DNA from: a bacterium
GTDB lineage: Bacteria > Vulcanimicrobiota > Xenobia > Xenobiales > JADMJV01
Direction: 5' to 3'
Assembly: GCA_018266105.1 (NCBI GenBank)
Contig: JAFEBA010000107.1
Span: 1 to 64,000 of the forward strand
Length of the DNA stretch: 64,000 nt
Shown here: positions 51,692 to 60,379 of the stretch, piece after piece
Position numbering within the stretch: position 1 is the first letter of the stretch
Layout: each line of letters starts with the position of its first letter
Position numbers and translations under genes: made by a program
The notes under the pieces: model-generated
What the model saw: the letters and a program-made list of their open reading frames with translations, nothing else
The model's database searches: none
What the model was told of the DNA's origin: nothing

Positions 51692-52954
51692 TTATTCCTT
51701 GGACTGGCGCTCCATCCAGCGAGTCAGAGCATCTCTTTGTTTCTCCAGGGATGCTCCAGGTAAAGCACCGCTGGCTCTCGTGACTTTCTCTAGATCTTGG
51801 ACCAGTCTGGCGAGCACGCGTCGATCCAACGGTGGCCGTTGAGAATCGCCTGGCTCGTGAAACAAACCAAGATTGTAGCCATCGTTGCCGTGGTCCAGGT
51901 AAAGACCGGCACGGCCTTGCTTCACGATACTGTCGGCCGCATTGGAGTTGCCGTATTTTTGAAATTGTGCCAGGGACTGGTCAGGTTTGGCGCAGAGCTG
52001 GTAGAGAATCACCCGGCAGCGGGCCGCCACGCTGTCCAGATTGGCGTTGAGAGCCAGGTTTAGAGCGCTGCGATAGTGGCTGACCGCCTTCCGAAGGTGG
52101 CCGCCGGCCCGGTAGGCTTCGGCTCGAGACCAGTGATACCAGGCCAGGCCGGTCGCGTAGTCGCCTTCGCGCTTCAGTTCCAGGGCGGTGCGTAGAAAGC
52201 GTGCGCCTTCCGGGTAGCGCTTTTCGCGCACTGCCAGCCAGCCCAGGCGGTAGAGAATATCGCTTTGCTGGCGGCGATTGCCGCTCTGACCGTAGCCTTC
52301 TTCGGCTTGCCGATAGTGGGTGCAGGCCAGCAGGGTCTGCTTTTGCTGTTCTAACGAGTTGGCCATTTGCAAAGCAATATGGCTGTTCAAATCCTTGTAT
52401 CCGGAGGCACCCTCGGCCATGGCTTTCTTACAGATCTTCAGAGCCTCACTGTATTGCCCCAGGTCGTGCAATACCGAGGCGCTATTGAACAAAGCCGCCA
52501 CCAGATTATAGGTGTGGTTGAGTTTGCGATAGCGTGTGGCCGCGTCCTTAAAGTATTTGAGGGCCTCGGCTTTCTGACCATCCCGATCGAGCATGATTCC
52601 GAGTTCCATGCGCAGCTCAGCGTTGCGATTGGGATTGTTGAGCTTTTTCCCGCGCATCCTCATCAGGTGGTCGTGCAGCAAGTCCAGGGCTTCTTTGCGT
52701 CGACCCACGGATTCCAGCCACTTGGCCCATTTCCGCAGCCACTTATAGTGCAGGTCGACCTGGTCTCCGGTCAGGCGCTCGGCCAGTTCCAAGACTTCTC
52801 GGGCACAACTGCGGTGGCCCTGAGATTGGTGCAGGTCGAAATGCGCCAGCAAAACGTTGAAAAGCGACTCGTTGGCGTTTTGTTCTGAAGGACCGATTGT
52901 TTCGGGAAAGGGGGCCCGTTGACCGACGGCCACGGTCTTGCGTAACCACTCCAT
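51692..52954 (-). CDS. TPR-repeat protein
   Basis: 420 residues from ATG 52954 (MEWLRKTVAVGQRAPFPETI). At least six TPR-like helix pairs are visible, including AEALKYFKDAATRYRKLNHT, DLGQYSEALKICKKAMAEGA, LLACTHYRQAEEGYGQSGNR and LRKAVSHYRSALNLALNANL. No signal peptide, so probably cytoplasmic. TATACT ends 7 bases before the ATG, and an inverted repeat covers that box. It is divergent from prepilin locus 2, which may share its control. Confidence 0.8.
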   Translation of the reverse strand: MEWLRKTVAVGQRAPFPETIGPSEQNANESLFNVLLAHFDLHQSQGHRSCAREVLELAERLTGDQVDLHYKWLRKWAKWLESVGRRKEALDLLHDHLMRMRGKKLNNPNRNAELRMELGIMLDRDGQKAEALKYFKDAATRYRKLNHTYNLVAALFNSASVLHDLGQYSEALKICKKAMAEGASGYKDLNSHIALQMANSLEQQKQTLLACTHYRQAEEGYGQSGNRRQQSDILYRLGWLAVREKRYPEGARFLRTALELKREGDYATGLAWYHWSRAEAYRAGGHLRKAVSHYRSALNLALNANLDSVAARCRVILYQLCAKPDQSLAQFQKYGNSNAADSIVKQGRAGLYLDHGNDGYNLGLFHEPGDSQRPPLDRRVLARLVQDLEKVTRASGALPGASLEKQRDALTRWMERQSKE

Positions 52955-52960
52955 GGTCCT

Positions 52961-52977
52961 CAGTATACAACATACTG
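52961..52977. promoter_or_regulatory. Promoter box with overlapping inverted repeat
   Basis: CAGTAT-N5-ATACTG (52961-52977) overlaps TATACT read on the minus strand (52967-52962), which ends 7 bases before the TPR gene's ATG. It sits in the 61-bp divergent region with prepilin locus 2. Confidence 0.45.
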
Positions 52978-53015
52978 ACCAGGAATTACTAATTTGATGA
53001 CGCAAAGCCAAATCC

Positions 53016-53411
53016 GTGACCAACAAGAGCAGGCGGGGAATGGCTCTTCTCACGGTGCTGGCGCTCACGGTGCTGCTCCTGTTGCTCGGTCTCACTTTCC
53101 TGGATTTCATCGAAGCTGACTATCGTTTCGCGGCTCAGGAAGACCGGCGCCAGCAGGCCTATGACCTGGCCGTTTCAGGTCTGGAATACCAGCGGCGCCA
53201 CACCGCCGACCTGTATGTGGGGGCCCCGGCCATGCCCCTGAAAAAATTTGTCCCCGCCGGCAGTTCCACTCACTTCTTTGAGGTCTCGGTTCAACCCGAT
53301 GGAAGTGTTTTGTCTCGCGGGGTTGTGCAAAATTCATTCCGCGAACTGGCTTCTCATCGGCTGGTGGTCGGGCCCGGGTTGAGCCTGGCCGAGGCCAGGT
53401 CTTTGCCTTGA
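53016..53411 (+). CDS. PilX/GspK-like minor prepilin, locus 2
   Basis: 131 residues from GTG 53016. NKSRRGMALLTVLALTVLLL has Gly-1 and Met+1 without Glu+5, as in PilX/GspK, and EDRRQQAYDLAVSGLEYQRR matches the following helix. The rest is short and beta-rich, ending LSLAEARSLP. First gene of locus 2; its stop overlaps the next start (TTGA). Confidence 0.75.
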   Translation: MTNKSRRGMALLTVLALTVLLLLLGLTFLDFIEADYRFAAQEDRRQQAYDLAVSGLEYQRRHTADLYVGAPAMPLKKFVPAGSSTHFFEVSVQPDGSVLSRGVVQNSFRELASHRLVVGPGLSLAEARSLP

Positions 53412-53953
53412 GGAATTCAGGCATGACTCTTCTGGAGGTGCTGATCAGCGGATCGCTTTTTCTGCTGGCCCTGGCCATCTGCGCCGAGCTGGCAGTGGTC
53501 TCGGTGCGTAGCCGCAACCAGGCCATGAACAAGAACGGGGAGTTTCGCGCCAATTTGACCTTGCTGCATCAGTTGCAGTTGGATCTCAAAGAATGCCGCC
53601 AAATTTATCAGCCGGACCTATCCGATTTGGGCCCTCACCGTCCCGGAGTTGACTCATCCTCACTGGTCTTGCGTTTACCCGGCCCGGACGGCAACCCGCG
53701 GGTGCTGGGTTGGAATGTGGCGGGCAGCGAATTAAGGCGGACCATCTACCGGCCCGATTTCAATCCACTGGTCGCGGCCAGCCAGGTCCCTGCGCTCAAT
53801 GAAAGATCCTTGACGACCGAGGGAATCGGCCATTTTACGGTGCAAATGCTGCCGCCCGGTCAGAACTACGGCAGCCAGCTCTTGCGAATTCAAATGGATT
53901 GTCTCAAGCCCGCCCTGCAGAAGATCGATCTGACTCTGCGCCTGGAGTTGTGA
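53408..53953 (+). CDS. Minor prepilin, locus 2
   Basis: 181 residues; TTG start at 53408. RNSGMTLLEVLISGSLFLLA is a prepilin signal with Gly-1, Met+1 and Glu+5. TLLHQLQLDLKECRQIYQPD and the beta-rich remainder fit a GspJ/PilW-type minor pilin. It is coupled on both sides by overlaps to the PilX-like gene and the platform protein. Confidence 0.8.
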   Translation: MRNSGMTLLEVLISGSLFLLALAICAELAVVSVRSRNQAMNKNGEFRANLTLLHQLQLDLKECRQIYQPDLSDLGPHRPGVDSSSLVLRLPGPDGNPRVLGWNVAGSELRRTIYRPDFNPLVAASQVPALNERSLTTEGIGHFTVQMLPPGQNYGSQLLRIQMDCLKPALQKIDLTLRLEL

Positions 53954-55158
53954 TGCCTTACTACGGTTATCGCGGCCTCAGCCAGACCAAACGCAGCCTG
54001 ACCGGCCAGGTCTGGGCACTCGATGAAGCTCATGCTCGCCGACAGCTGGAGGACCGAGGATTGAGCAAGCTTTTCATCAAGCCGCCGCCGCCGTGGTCGG
54101 CGTTTTTGGAGCGCTTGCGCCCGGCCACGGCCCAGGATCACGCCCTATGCTGTCGTCAGCTGGCCATGCTCTTAAAAGGTGGGGTCTCCATCAGTAACAG
54201 TCTGGATGTTCTGCTGCGCCAGCCCTTGCCACCCGGGCTCTACAAAGCCTACGCCAACTGCTCGATGGCCGTGCAACAGGGCAGCTCTCTTTCCAACGCC
54301 ATGCGTAAATGCAAAGGCGAGTTTGATGAGTTTTACGTGGGCCTGGTTCAGGTAGGAGAACAGACCGGCCGGCTCCCCCAGAATGTGATGGATGTCTCCG
54401 ATTACCTGGAACGCGAAATGGAGCTGCGCGCTAAGGTTCGGGGTGCCCTCACCTACCCGCTGATTGTCACCAGTTTATCGCTCTGCATGGCCTACCTGAT
54501 GGTGCAGCATATTTTGCCACGCTTCATTAACGGGCTGTTCCCAGAAGGCATGGCGTTGCCCTGGTTTACCTCGGCCCTGATCGGCATCACCCGTCTGTTT
54601 CAGAGACCTTCTCTGGTGGCCCTGGCGCTGGGGCTGCTGGCGACCCTGTTCTTGATGATGCGCTCCTATCTGAGCACGGAGGCGGGCAGGCTGCAACTAT
54701 ACGAAGCGCTGATGAAGTGGAAGCCGACTCGGAATTTTTTCGGCAAGATTCTGGCCGTGCGCACCGCCCGCACCCTGGCCACCGGAGTCGAAGCCGGATT
54801 GACCATTTCGGCTTCACTCAAGCTGGCCTCCAGCGCCAGTGGCAATCCTTACCTGTCCCGCTATCTGGACATCGCCTGCGAGGATCTGACCGACGGCAAT
54901 CCCCTGTCCCGGTGCTTCCGGGCGATTCCTTTTGCGCCCCCCATGCTCTGCGGCTTTATCGAGCTGGGGGAGGAGACCAGCGGACTGCCCAAAGTTCTGC
55001 GCAAGTCGGCCGAGATGCTGGAGCTGGAGGTGGACGAAGTGATTCAAACCTTCACCCAGTTGCTGGAGCCGGTGCTGGTTGGAATGATGGGTTTTTTTGT
55101 GGGATTTGTGCTGATCGCCCTGTTTATCCCGATCTATCAGATGCTGGGGAGCGTTTGA
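53953..55158 (+). CDS. GspF/PilC-family platform protein, locus 2
   Basis: 401 residues from ATG 53953. The N-terminal domain is GYRGLSQTKRSLTGQVWALD. T2SSF domains: CCRQLAMLLKGGVSISNSLD, QVGEQTGRLPQNVMDVSDYL, and RTARTLATGVEAGLTISASL with GEETSGLPKVLRKSAEMLEL. Hydrophobic segments lie near residues 175, 220 and the C-terminus. It is coupled to a histidine kinase gene by TGATG. It organises pilin insertion; an ATPase must come from elsewhere. Confidence 0.93.
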   Translation: MPYYGYRGLSQTKRSLTGQVWALDEAHARRQLEDRGLSKLFIKPPPPWSAFLERLRPATAQDHALCCRQLAMLLKGGVSISNSLDVLLRQPLPPGLYKAYANCSMAVQQGSSLSNAMRKCKGEFDEFYVGLVQVGEQTGRLPQNVMDVSDYLEREMELRAKVRGALTYPLIVTSLSLCMAYLMVQHILPRFINGLFPEGMALPWFTSALIGITRLFQRPSLVALALGLLATLFLMMRSYLSTEAGRLQLYEALMKWKPTRNFFGKILAVRTARTLATGVEAGLTISASLKLASSASGNPYLSRYLDIACEDLTDGNPLSRCFRAIPFAPPMLCGFIELGEETSGLPKVLRKSAEMLELEVDEVIQTFTQLLEPVLVGMMGFFVGFVLIALFIPIYQMLGSV

Positions 55159-57557
55159 TGGCCTGGCCGGGTTTGCTGCTGGGCATGCTGGTGGGCATGG
55201 GGCTGCTGGGCTCACCGGCCGGGCTCAAACCCGAGCAAGCCGCTCTGCTCTGGGCCGCCTGCGGCCTGTTGGTTGAACTGGCCTCGCCCCGACTGCCTCG
55301 CTTCGGCTTCTGTGCCACCGCAGCCGGCCTGTGGTTGGGTCTGGCCGCTCGCTTTCCCCAGTTGGCCTGGTTGGCTCTGATCGGCAGCGGGCTGGGTCTG
55401 CTCTTGCGAATGGCCCGAACCTCCCAGACCGGCGCGGCCATCGGGCTGGAAGCTCTGGCTGATTTTCAGCCGCTGGCCCTGGGTCTGGGAGTGGGACACG
55501 CATTTGGTCAGCCCGCCCTGGGTTGTCTGGTCTGGTGGCTTTTCTACTGGCTGCAGCCGGGATTTGTGACTTCAGCCTTGGTTGAGGAAGTGGGTCTGGA
55601 ATGGTCGCGAATGCGCGCCCGGCTGACTCGTGTCGCGCTGGCTACGGCCAGCCTGGGCGGTCTGGCCGGTTTTTTGCCGGTGGGTCAACCGCTCGGGCCG
55701 GTCCTGCTGGCTCTGGCGCTCTGGTTGCTGGCCGGAACTTCAGGTTCCGTGCAACTGGGGGTCGACGCCGAGGCTCGGGAGATCTCGGGGCGCCAGCAGC
55801 AGAGGGGGCTGCAGCAACGCGAAAAGGGTCTGGACGTACGCGAACAGGGCCTGAAGGCCGAAGGTCGCAAGCAGGCTCTCACCGCGGCTGAACTGGAAGT
55901 GCGCCTGCAGACCTATCAACTGGTGGACGAGATGCTGGAGTCCATTCCCAGTCGGTTGGCCTTCCAGGCAGTGGGTGAATTGATCGTGCAGCGTCTGCAG
56001 GCCCGTTTCACGGTCAGCAACGTTGTGCTCTTTTGGGATGAGAAGGGCACGTTGACGCCCGTGGCCTGGGCCACCAAGCACGGGGATCGGGTGAACTCGG
56101 CCCAATTGACCCAACGTCATGAACCGATTGTGTTGGAAGCGGTCAGGACCGGGCGCTTAAAGCAGGAGCAGGGCCGAAATGATTCTTCCAACCGTCTCTT
56201 TCCGGAGGATCAGTGGTCGCTTGCGCTGCCCTTACCGGGACGCGGTGGTTTTTACCTGGGTAATGAATTTCTCCGCCAACTTGGCGAGGAAGACCTGCAT
56301 TTTCTCGAAGTGCTGGCCCGCCACTCGGTACTGGCCCTGGATGCCGCCGCCTGGTATCAAACTTTACAAACTTCACTCCAACGCGAAGCGGCCACGGCCG
56401 CCCGAAATGAGGCCCTGGTGCAAAGATTGGCGCTGGTTATTGACGGCGTAACTCAACTGATTCGCTTACGCGACGCGCGCGGTATGCTCGAACGCGCCGC
56501 CGAGATTCTGTCGCCGGTGATTCCTCACCAGACCTATCTCGGGCGCTCAGGGGAACTCGGTGTCTTTCTAGGCCAAGGTCAGCGCGAACCCCTGGAAGCT
56601 CTGGCTGCGAAAGTCACGGAGCAGGGTCTTCCCTTGCTTCTGGAAAGCCCGCATCGTCTGGCCGTTCCCTTGCTCAGTGATCAGGGTGCCCAGGGGGCTC
56701 TGGTCCTGGAACGATCTGACCGGCCGTTCACTCGCGAGGATCAGGATATCCTGGCCGTGCTCAGCTATCAGTTGGGAGCGGCTATCGTCAGCGCCAAGCT
56801 GTTTGAGGAATTGCAGAAGACCCACGCGGCTTTGCGGGATTCTCAGGCACAGTTGATGCAGTCCAGCAAAATGGCGGCCGTGGGCCAGTTGGCCGGCGGG
56901 GTTGCCCACGAACTGAATACCCCGCTGGGTGCGGTGGCTCTGGCCATCGAGGCGGCACAGATGAACTTAGAGAGCAAGCCAGATCGGGCTGTGCAGCGCC
57001 TGCAGCGAGCCACAAAAGCTGTGGGTCAGATGAAAGAAATCGTCTCCAAGCTGCTCTTTTATTCTCGAGACGCTCGCACTGGCTGGCGAGAGACGAGCAT
57101 CAATGAAGTCATCGAAGATACCTTGCAAATGGTGGGTCATCAGTTGCGTCTGGACAATGTGGAAGTGCTGCAGCAGTTGGGCGAGGTTCCGAGCATTCTG
57201 GCCAATGCCAATGAGCTGCAACAGGTACTGACCAATTTGATTCTCAATGCGCGTGACGCCATGCTGATGCCGGGAGCTCAGGGAAGACGACTGCTGCTCT
57301 CCACCGGGCGTTGGGATCAGGGCGTCTGGGTTAAGGTTCGCGACCAGGGGGCGGGTATTCCCCAGGATGTGATCGAGAAGATCTTCGATCCGTTTTTCAC
57401 CACCAAGGATGTCGGTAAGGGGACCGGTCTGGGCCTTTCCGTGACCTCCCAGCTGATTCAGCAACACGGCGGTAGCATCAAGGTGCAGTCCCAGCCAGGT
57501 CAGGGCACTGAGTTTGAGGTGCGTTTGCTGATGCAGCCGCCAGGCGAGGCCGCATGA
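55158..57557 (+). CDS. Membrane histidine kinase with GAF-like domains, locus 2
   Basis: 799 residues from ATG 55158 (MAWPGLLLGMLVGMG); upstream in-frame sequence is not coding. Five to six hydrophobic segments in residues 1-195, a Gln/Arg-rich coiled coil at ~205-245, and two GAF-like modules between ~255 and 550. HisKA: GVAHELNTPLGAVALAIEA, His near 583. ATPase: NLILNARDAM, DQGAGIPQDV, FDPFFTTKDVGKGTGLGL. It is paralogous to the kinase at 17054. It is coupled to a platform gene and to its regulator (ATGA). Confidence 0.92.
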   Translation: MAWPGLLLGMLVGMGLLGSPAGLKPEQAALLWAACGLLVELASPRLPRFGFCATAAGLWLGLAARFPQLAWLALIGSGLGLLLRMARTSQTGAAIGLEALADFQPLALGLGVGHAFGQPALGCLVWWLFYWLQPGFVTSALVEEVGLEWSRMRARLTRVALATASLGGLAGFLPVGQPLGPVLLALALWLLAGTSGSVQLGVDAEAREISGRQQQRGLQQREKGLDVREQGLKAEGRKQALTAAELEVRLQTYQLVDEMLESIPSRLAFQAVGELIVQRLQARFTVSNVVLFWDEKGTLTPVAWATKHGDRVNSAQLTQRHEPIVLEAVRTGRLKQEQGRNDSSNRLFPEDQWSLALPLPGRGGFYLGNEFLRQLGEEDLHFLEVLARHSVLALDAAAWYQTLQTSLQREAATAARNEALVQRLALVIDGVTQLIRLRDARGMLERAAEILSPVIPHQTYLGRSGELGVFLGQGQREPLEALAAKVTEQGLPLLLESPHRLAVPLLSDQGAQGALVLERSDRPFTREDQDILAVLSYQLGAAIVSAKLFEELQKTHAALRDSQAQLMQSSKMAAVGQLAGGVAHELNTPLGAVALAIEAAQMNLESKPDRAVQRLQRATKAVGQMKEIVSKLLFYSRDARTGWRETSINEVIEDTLQMVGHQLRLDNVEVLQQLGEVPSILANANELQQVLTNLILNARDAMLMPGAQGRRLLLSTGRWDQGVWVKVRDQGAGIPQDVIEKIFDPFFTTKDVGKGTGLGLSVTSQLIQQHGGSIKVQSQPGQGTEFEVRLLMQPPGEAA

Positions 57558-59815
57558 GCGAACTGAAAGTCCTGGTGCTGGAAGACGACCAAAACCTGCG
57601 CGAGTTGCTCTGCGAGACTCTAGAGGATGAGGGCTACCGTTCGGAAGGCGCGGCCAATGGCGTGGAGGCGATTCGTAAGGTTACTTCCGGCGCCTACGAC
57701 CTGCTGGTGGTGGATGTGCGCATGGAAGGCATGTCGGGGCTTGAAGCTTTCGCGCATATACGCCAGCAAGGCGTGGAGCTGGCCTGCCTGGTGATCACGG
57801 GTTACGCCACCGAAGAGGATTCAATTCGAGCCATTCGCCTGGGAGTCGGGGATTATCTGCGCAAACCCTTTGAAATGAAGGAACTGCTGCTGCGCCTGGC
57901 TCGTGTTTCGGCCGTCTACCAGCGCCAGCGCGAGGGGCTCTCCCGCGAGCAGAGGCTGCAACGGCAGCTGGACTGGTTGCATCATTTACATTGTCCAGAC
58001 GCAGCCGGTCAGGCCGGTCAGTTGGCCGCTCAACTGGCTCGCGGTCTGCAACTGGATAGGCTGCATCAGCTCGAAGTTCAGCTGGCCACGGCCTTGGCCC
58101 ACCAGGGCCTGCTGCCGCAGGATGCCTGCGATTGGGTGGGTGAGGGACTGGCCTGCTATCAGGAAAATTGGGATGGCAGTGGCCCAAGAGGGCTGGCTGG
58201 CGAATCCATTCCGCTGGCCGCTCGGATTGTGCGACTGGCTCTGCTGGCATCTGAAAGCGGCGAGCGTCCTCAAGAGTTAAGCCAGCGCCATCCTGGCGTG
58301 CTCGATCCGCATCTGCTTTTTGCACTGGAGTTTCGCTCTCAGCACGACCTTGACAAACAGGTGCGTCGCCTGCTCGACCTTGCCCGTGGCCTTTTTTACA
58401 GTGGTCAGAATACCGAGGCTACCCTGGCCTTGCAGGAGGCCGAGAAATTGACCGAGGGGCCGCAGGCGGCCGAGGTTCAACTGCTGCTGGCCGAGCTGGA
58501 ACCCGCTCCGTTGCGCCAGGCCCGTCTGGATCGCCTTTTGCAATCCGCCCGGGAGTGGGGTCCTGGCTGGGAGGGGCGCATCCTGACCGAAGCCGGACTG
58601 CTGCTGCTGGAGGCCCGTCCGGATCAGGCGGCGCAGTGGCTGCGCGAGGCCTACGCCCGAGTAGAGCAAGATGTTCTCAAGGCACGCGTGCAACTGGGTC
58701 TATGGGCCCTGGGTCAGGCCACTGATTGGATTCCACTGGAGGCACTGGCTATCTTGCTGCAGCCGCAGCACGAACCACAGTTGCTCCGGGCCCTGCCCTG
58801 GCTGGGCCCGGCGGTTTTGCGCTGGTGGCTGAATGACCGACGGGAATCTCAGACGCTGGCGCGCTTCCTTCGCAACTATGCCGGTCCCATGGTGCCGGCG
58901 GTGGTCAAGTTGAGCTCGGCTCAGCGCCTCCAGTTGCTGGGGTTGCTGCAGGCTCTGCCTCAGGGGGTGCCGGCTTCCTGGCTGCAAACACTCTCTCAAG
59001 AGAACGATAGCCAGGTGCGCAGCCTGGCTTTGAAATTGAGCGACGACAAAAAAGCTGGGCCAGGCAAGCCTCCTCCGCTTCATCTTCGTTCTTTTGGCAA
59101 CTTCAGCGTGGTTGTGGGCGGTCGGCCGATCAACGAGAAAGCCTTCCGTGGGCAGCGCAATCGGATCTTGCTGGCCTGCATCGCCTCTGCTTCCAGCACC
59201 TCCGAGGAGGTGGTTCGGGAGTTGTTCTGGCCGGAAGAGCTGGAGAAAGGCCGGAAGGGTCTGTACAACGGCCTTTTCAATGTGCGCAAAGCCCTGCGGC
59301 CCGACGGTTGGACGGGCGAGTGCGACTATCTGCTGCGCAAGCAAGACACACTGGGCCTGGACCCGGAATTAGAGCCCTGGCACGATCTGTGGGAAGTGGA
59401 AAAGGGTCTGGCCCGTTTGCGCGGCCTGGAATGGGACGAGTGGCGCCTTCAGGTCAACAGTATTTTAGCTCTGACCGAAGGCGTCTATCTGGACGGTTGC
59501 TATATGGATTGGGCCGTCACCCGTCGCGAAACACTGGAGATCAGCTTGCACGACGTCATCGCCAAAGGCTGTGCCCGGGCCATCGAGCTGCAAAGCTGGG
59601 GAGATCTGTCTGAGTGGAGCCAACGCCTGTTGCAGCGCGACCTCACCAACCAGTCGGCCGCCGCTCATCGTATGCGCGCCTTGTGTCAGCTCGGCCGGCC
59701 CGACGAAGCCTCCCGCTTGTTTGAGACCGTCTCGCGACGAGTGCGCCAGGAATATGACGAGGAGCCTTCGCTGGAGCTGGTGGAATGGGCCGCCCGCGCT
59801 CGCACCTGGTTCTAA
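57554..59815 (+). CDS. REC-BTAD response regulator, locus 2
   Basis: 753 residues. Receiver: acidic pocket E10-D11-D12, phosphoacceptor D54 (VVDVRM), lysine in YLRKPF. The middle ~370 residues are helical and Leu/Gln-rich. The C-terminal winged helix has LRSFGNFSVVVGGRPINEKA and RELFWPEELEKGRKGLYNGL, followed by a BTAD domain ending PSLELVEWAARARTWF. It is the paralogue of the regulator at 11729 and co-transcribed with its kinase, which fixes the likely pairing. Confidence 0.92.
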   Translation: MSELKVLVLEDDQNLRELLCETLEDEGYRSEGAANGVEAIRKVTSGAYDLLVVDVRMEGMSGLEAFAHIRQQGVELACLVITGYATEEDSIRAIRLGVGDYLRKPFEMKELLLRLARVSAVYQRQREGLSREQRLQRQLDWLHHLHCPDAAGQAGQLAAQLARGLQLDRLHQLEVQLATALAHQGLLPQDACDWVGEGLACYQENWDGSGPRGLAGESIPLAARIVRLALLASESGERPQELSQRHPGVLDPHLLFALEFRSQHDLDKQVRRLLDLARGLFYSGQNTEATLALQEAEKLTEGPQAAEVQLLLAELEPAPLRQARLDRLLQSAREWGPGWEGRILTEAGLLLLEARPDQAAQWLREAYARVEQDVLKARVQLGLWALGQATDWIPLEALAILLQPQHEPQLLRALPWLGPAVLRWWLNDRRESQTLARFLRNYAGPMVPAVVKLSSAQRLQLLGLLQALPQGVPASWLQTLSQENDSQVRSLALKLSDDKKAGPGKPPPLHLRSFGNFSVVVGGRPINEKAFRGQRNRILLACIASASSTSEEVVRELFWPEELEKGRKGLYNGLFNVRKALRPDGWTGECDYLLRKQDTLGLDPELEPWHDLWEVEKGLARLRGLEWDEWRLQVNSILALTEGVYLDGCYMDWAVTRRETLEISLHDVIAKGCARAIELQSWGDLSEWSQRLLQRDLTNQSAAAHRMRALCQLGRPDEASRLFETVSRRVRQEYDEEPSLELVEWAARARTWF

Positions 59816-59824
59816 GCCGGCTGG

Positions 59825-60379
59825 TTAAGGCTCCACTCGGTAGGTTTGCGCTTCGCGGAAGATCGGGGCGGGGGCGTAGTCTCGGCGAGGTAAGGCGGGC
59901 CCGGAGAGCAGGGTGGGTTGCCCGGCCACCCATTCGAACTCCTGACGCTCTATAAATCCACTCTCCAGCCAGCGCCAGGGGTGGCTGGCGCAGTCCACTT
60001 CGCTGGGGCTGAGCGCCAGCGGCGGATCTTTCCATTCCAGGCGCGGGCCGTCATAGTCTGCGGGGCAGGGGGCCGAGGGCACGGGTTGGTTCGCCAGCTT
60101 GAGGAAGGCCTGAGCCAGCGGGTGGGAGGGCACCAGCCAGCGCCTTTTGCCCCCCTGGTGAGGAAGGCGCAGGCATAGGGGTCCGGGCCAGAAGGTCTGA
60201 AAAATCTTTTCCAATTGCGGTAGTTCCGGGGGGTGAGCGCTGAGCCACAGGTCCCCCTCGCCCAAGAGGCGGTAGCCGCATTCGGTCGGCAAAAGCAGCG
60301 GTTGACCGGCACGCCACAGCTCAAGTGCATGCTGCAGAATTTCACCGCCTTTGCGCAGGCCGGTGACGGTGAGAATCAT
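59825..60379 (-). CDS. Degenerate YrdC/Sua5-like protein
   Basis: 184 residues. It keeps the outline of the YrdC fold: LELWRAGQPLLLPTECGYRL (compare the V-FPTDTVYGLG region), FWPGPLCLRLP (WPGPLT motif) and WLVPSHPLAQAFLKL (VR-P-HP motif). The PTDT threonine/KxR-type residues of active threonylcarbamoyl-AMP synthases are not all present. The C-terminal ~70 residues are different. It overlaps the RseP stop (ATGA), so it is the last gene of the cdsA-dxr-rseP operon. Activity in tRNA t6A synthesis is doubtful. Confidence 0.65.
   Translation of the reverse strand: MILTVTGLRKGGEILQHALELWRAGQPLLLPTECGYRLLGEGDLWLSAHPPELPQLEKIFQTFWPGPLCLRLPHQGGKRRWLVPSHPLAQAFLKLANQPVPSAPCPADYDGPRLEWKDPPLALSPSEVDCASHPWRWLESGFIERQEFEWVAGQPTLLSGPALPRRDYAPAPIFREAQTYRVEP

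Noticed and set aside
54717..55157. N-terminal extension of the locus 2 kinase
   Set aside because: Out-of-frame reading of the platform gene; ATG 55158 overlaps its stop as expected.
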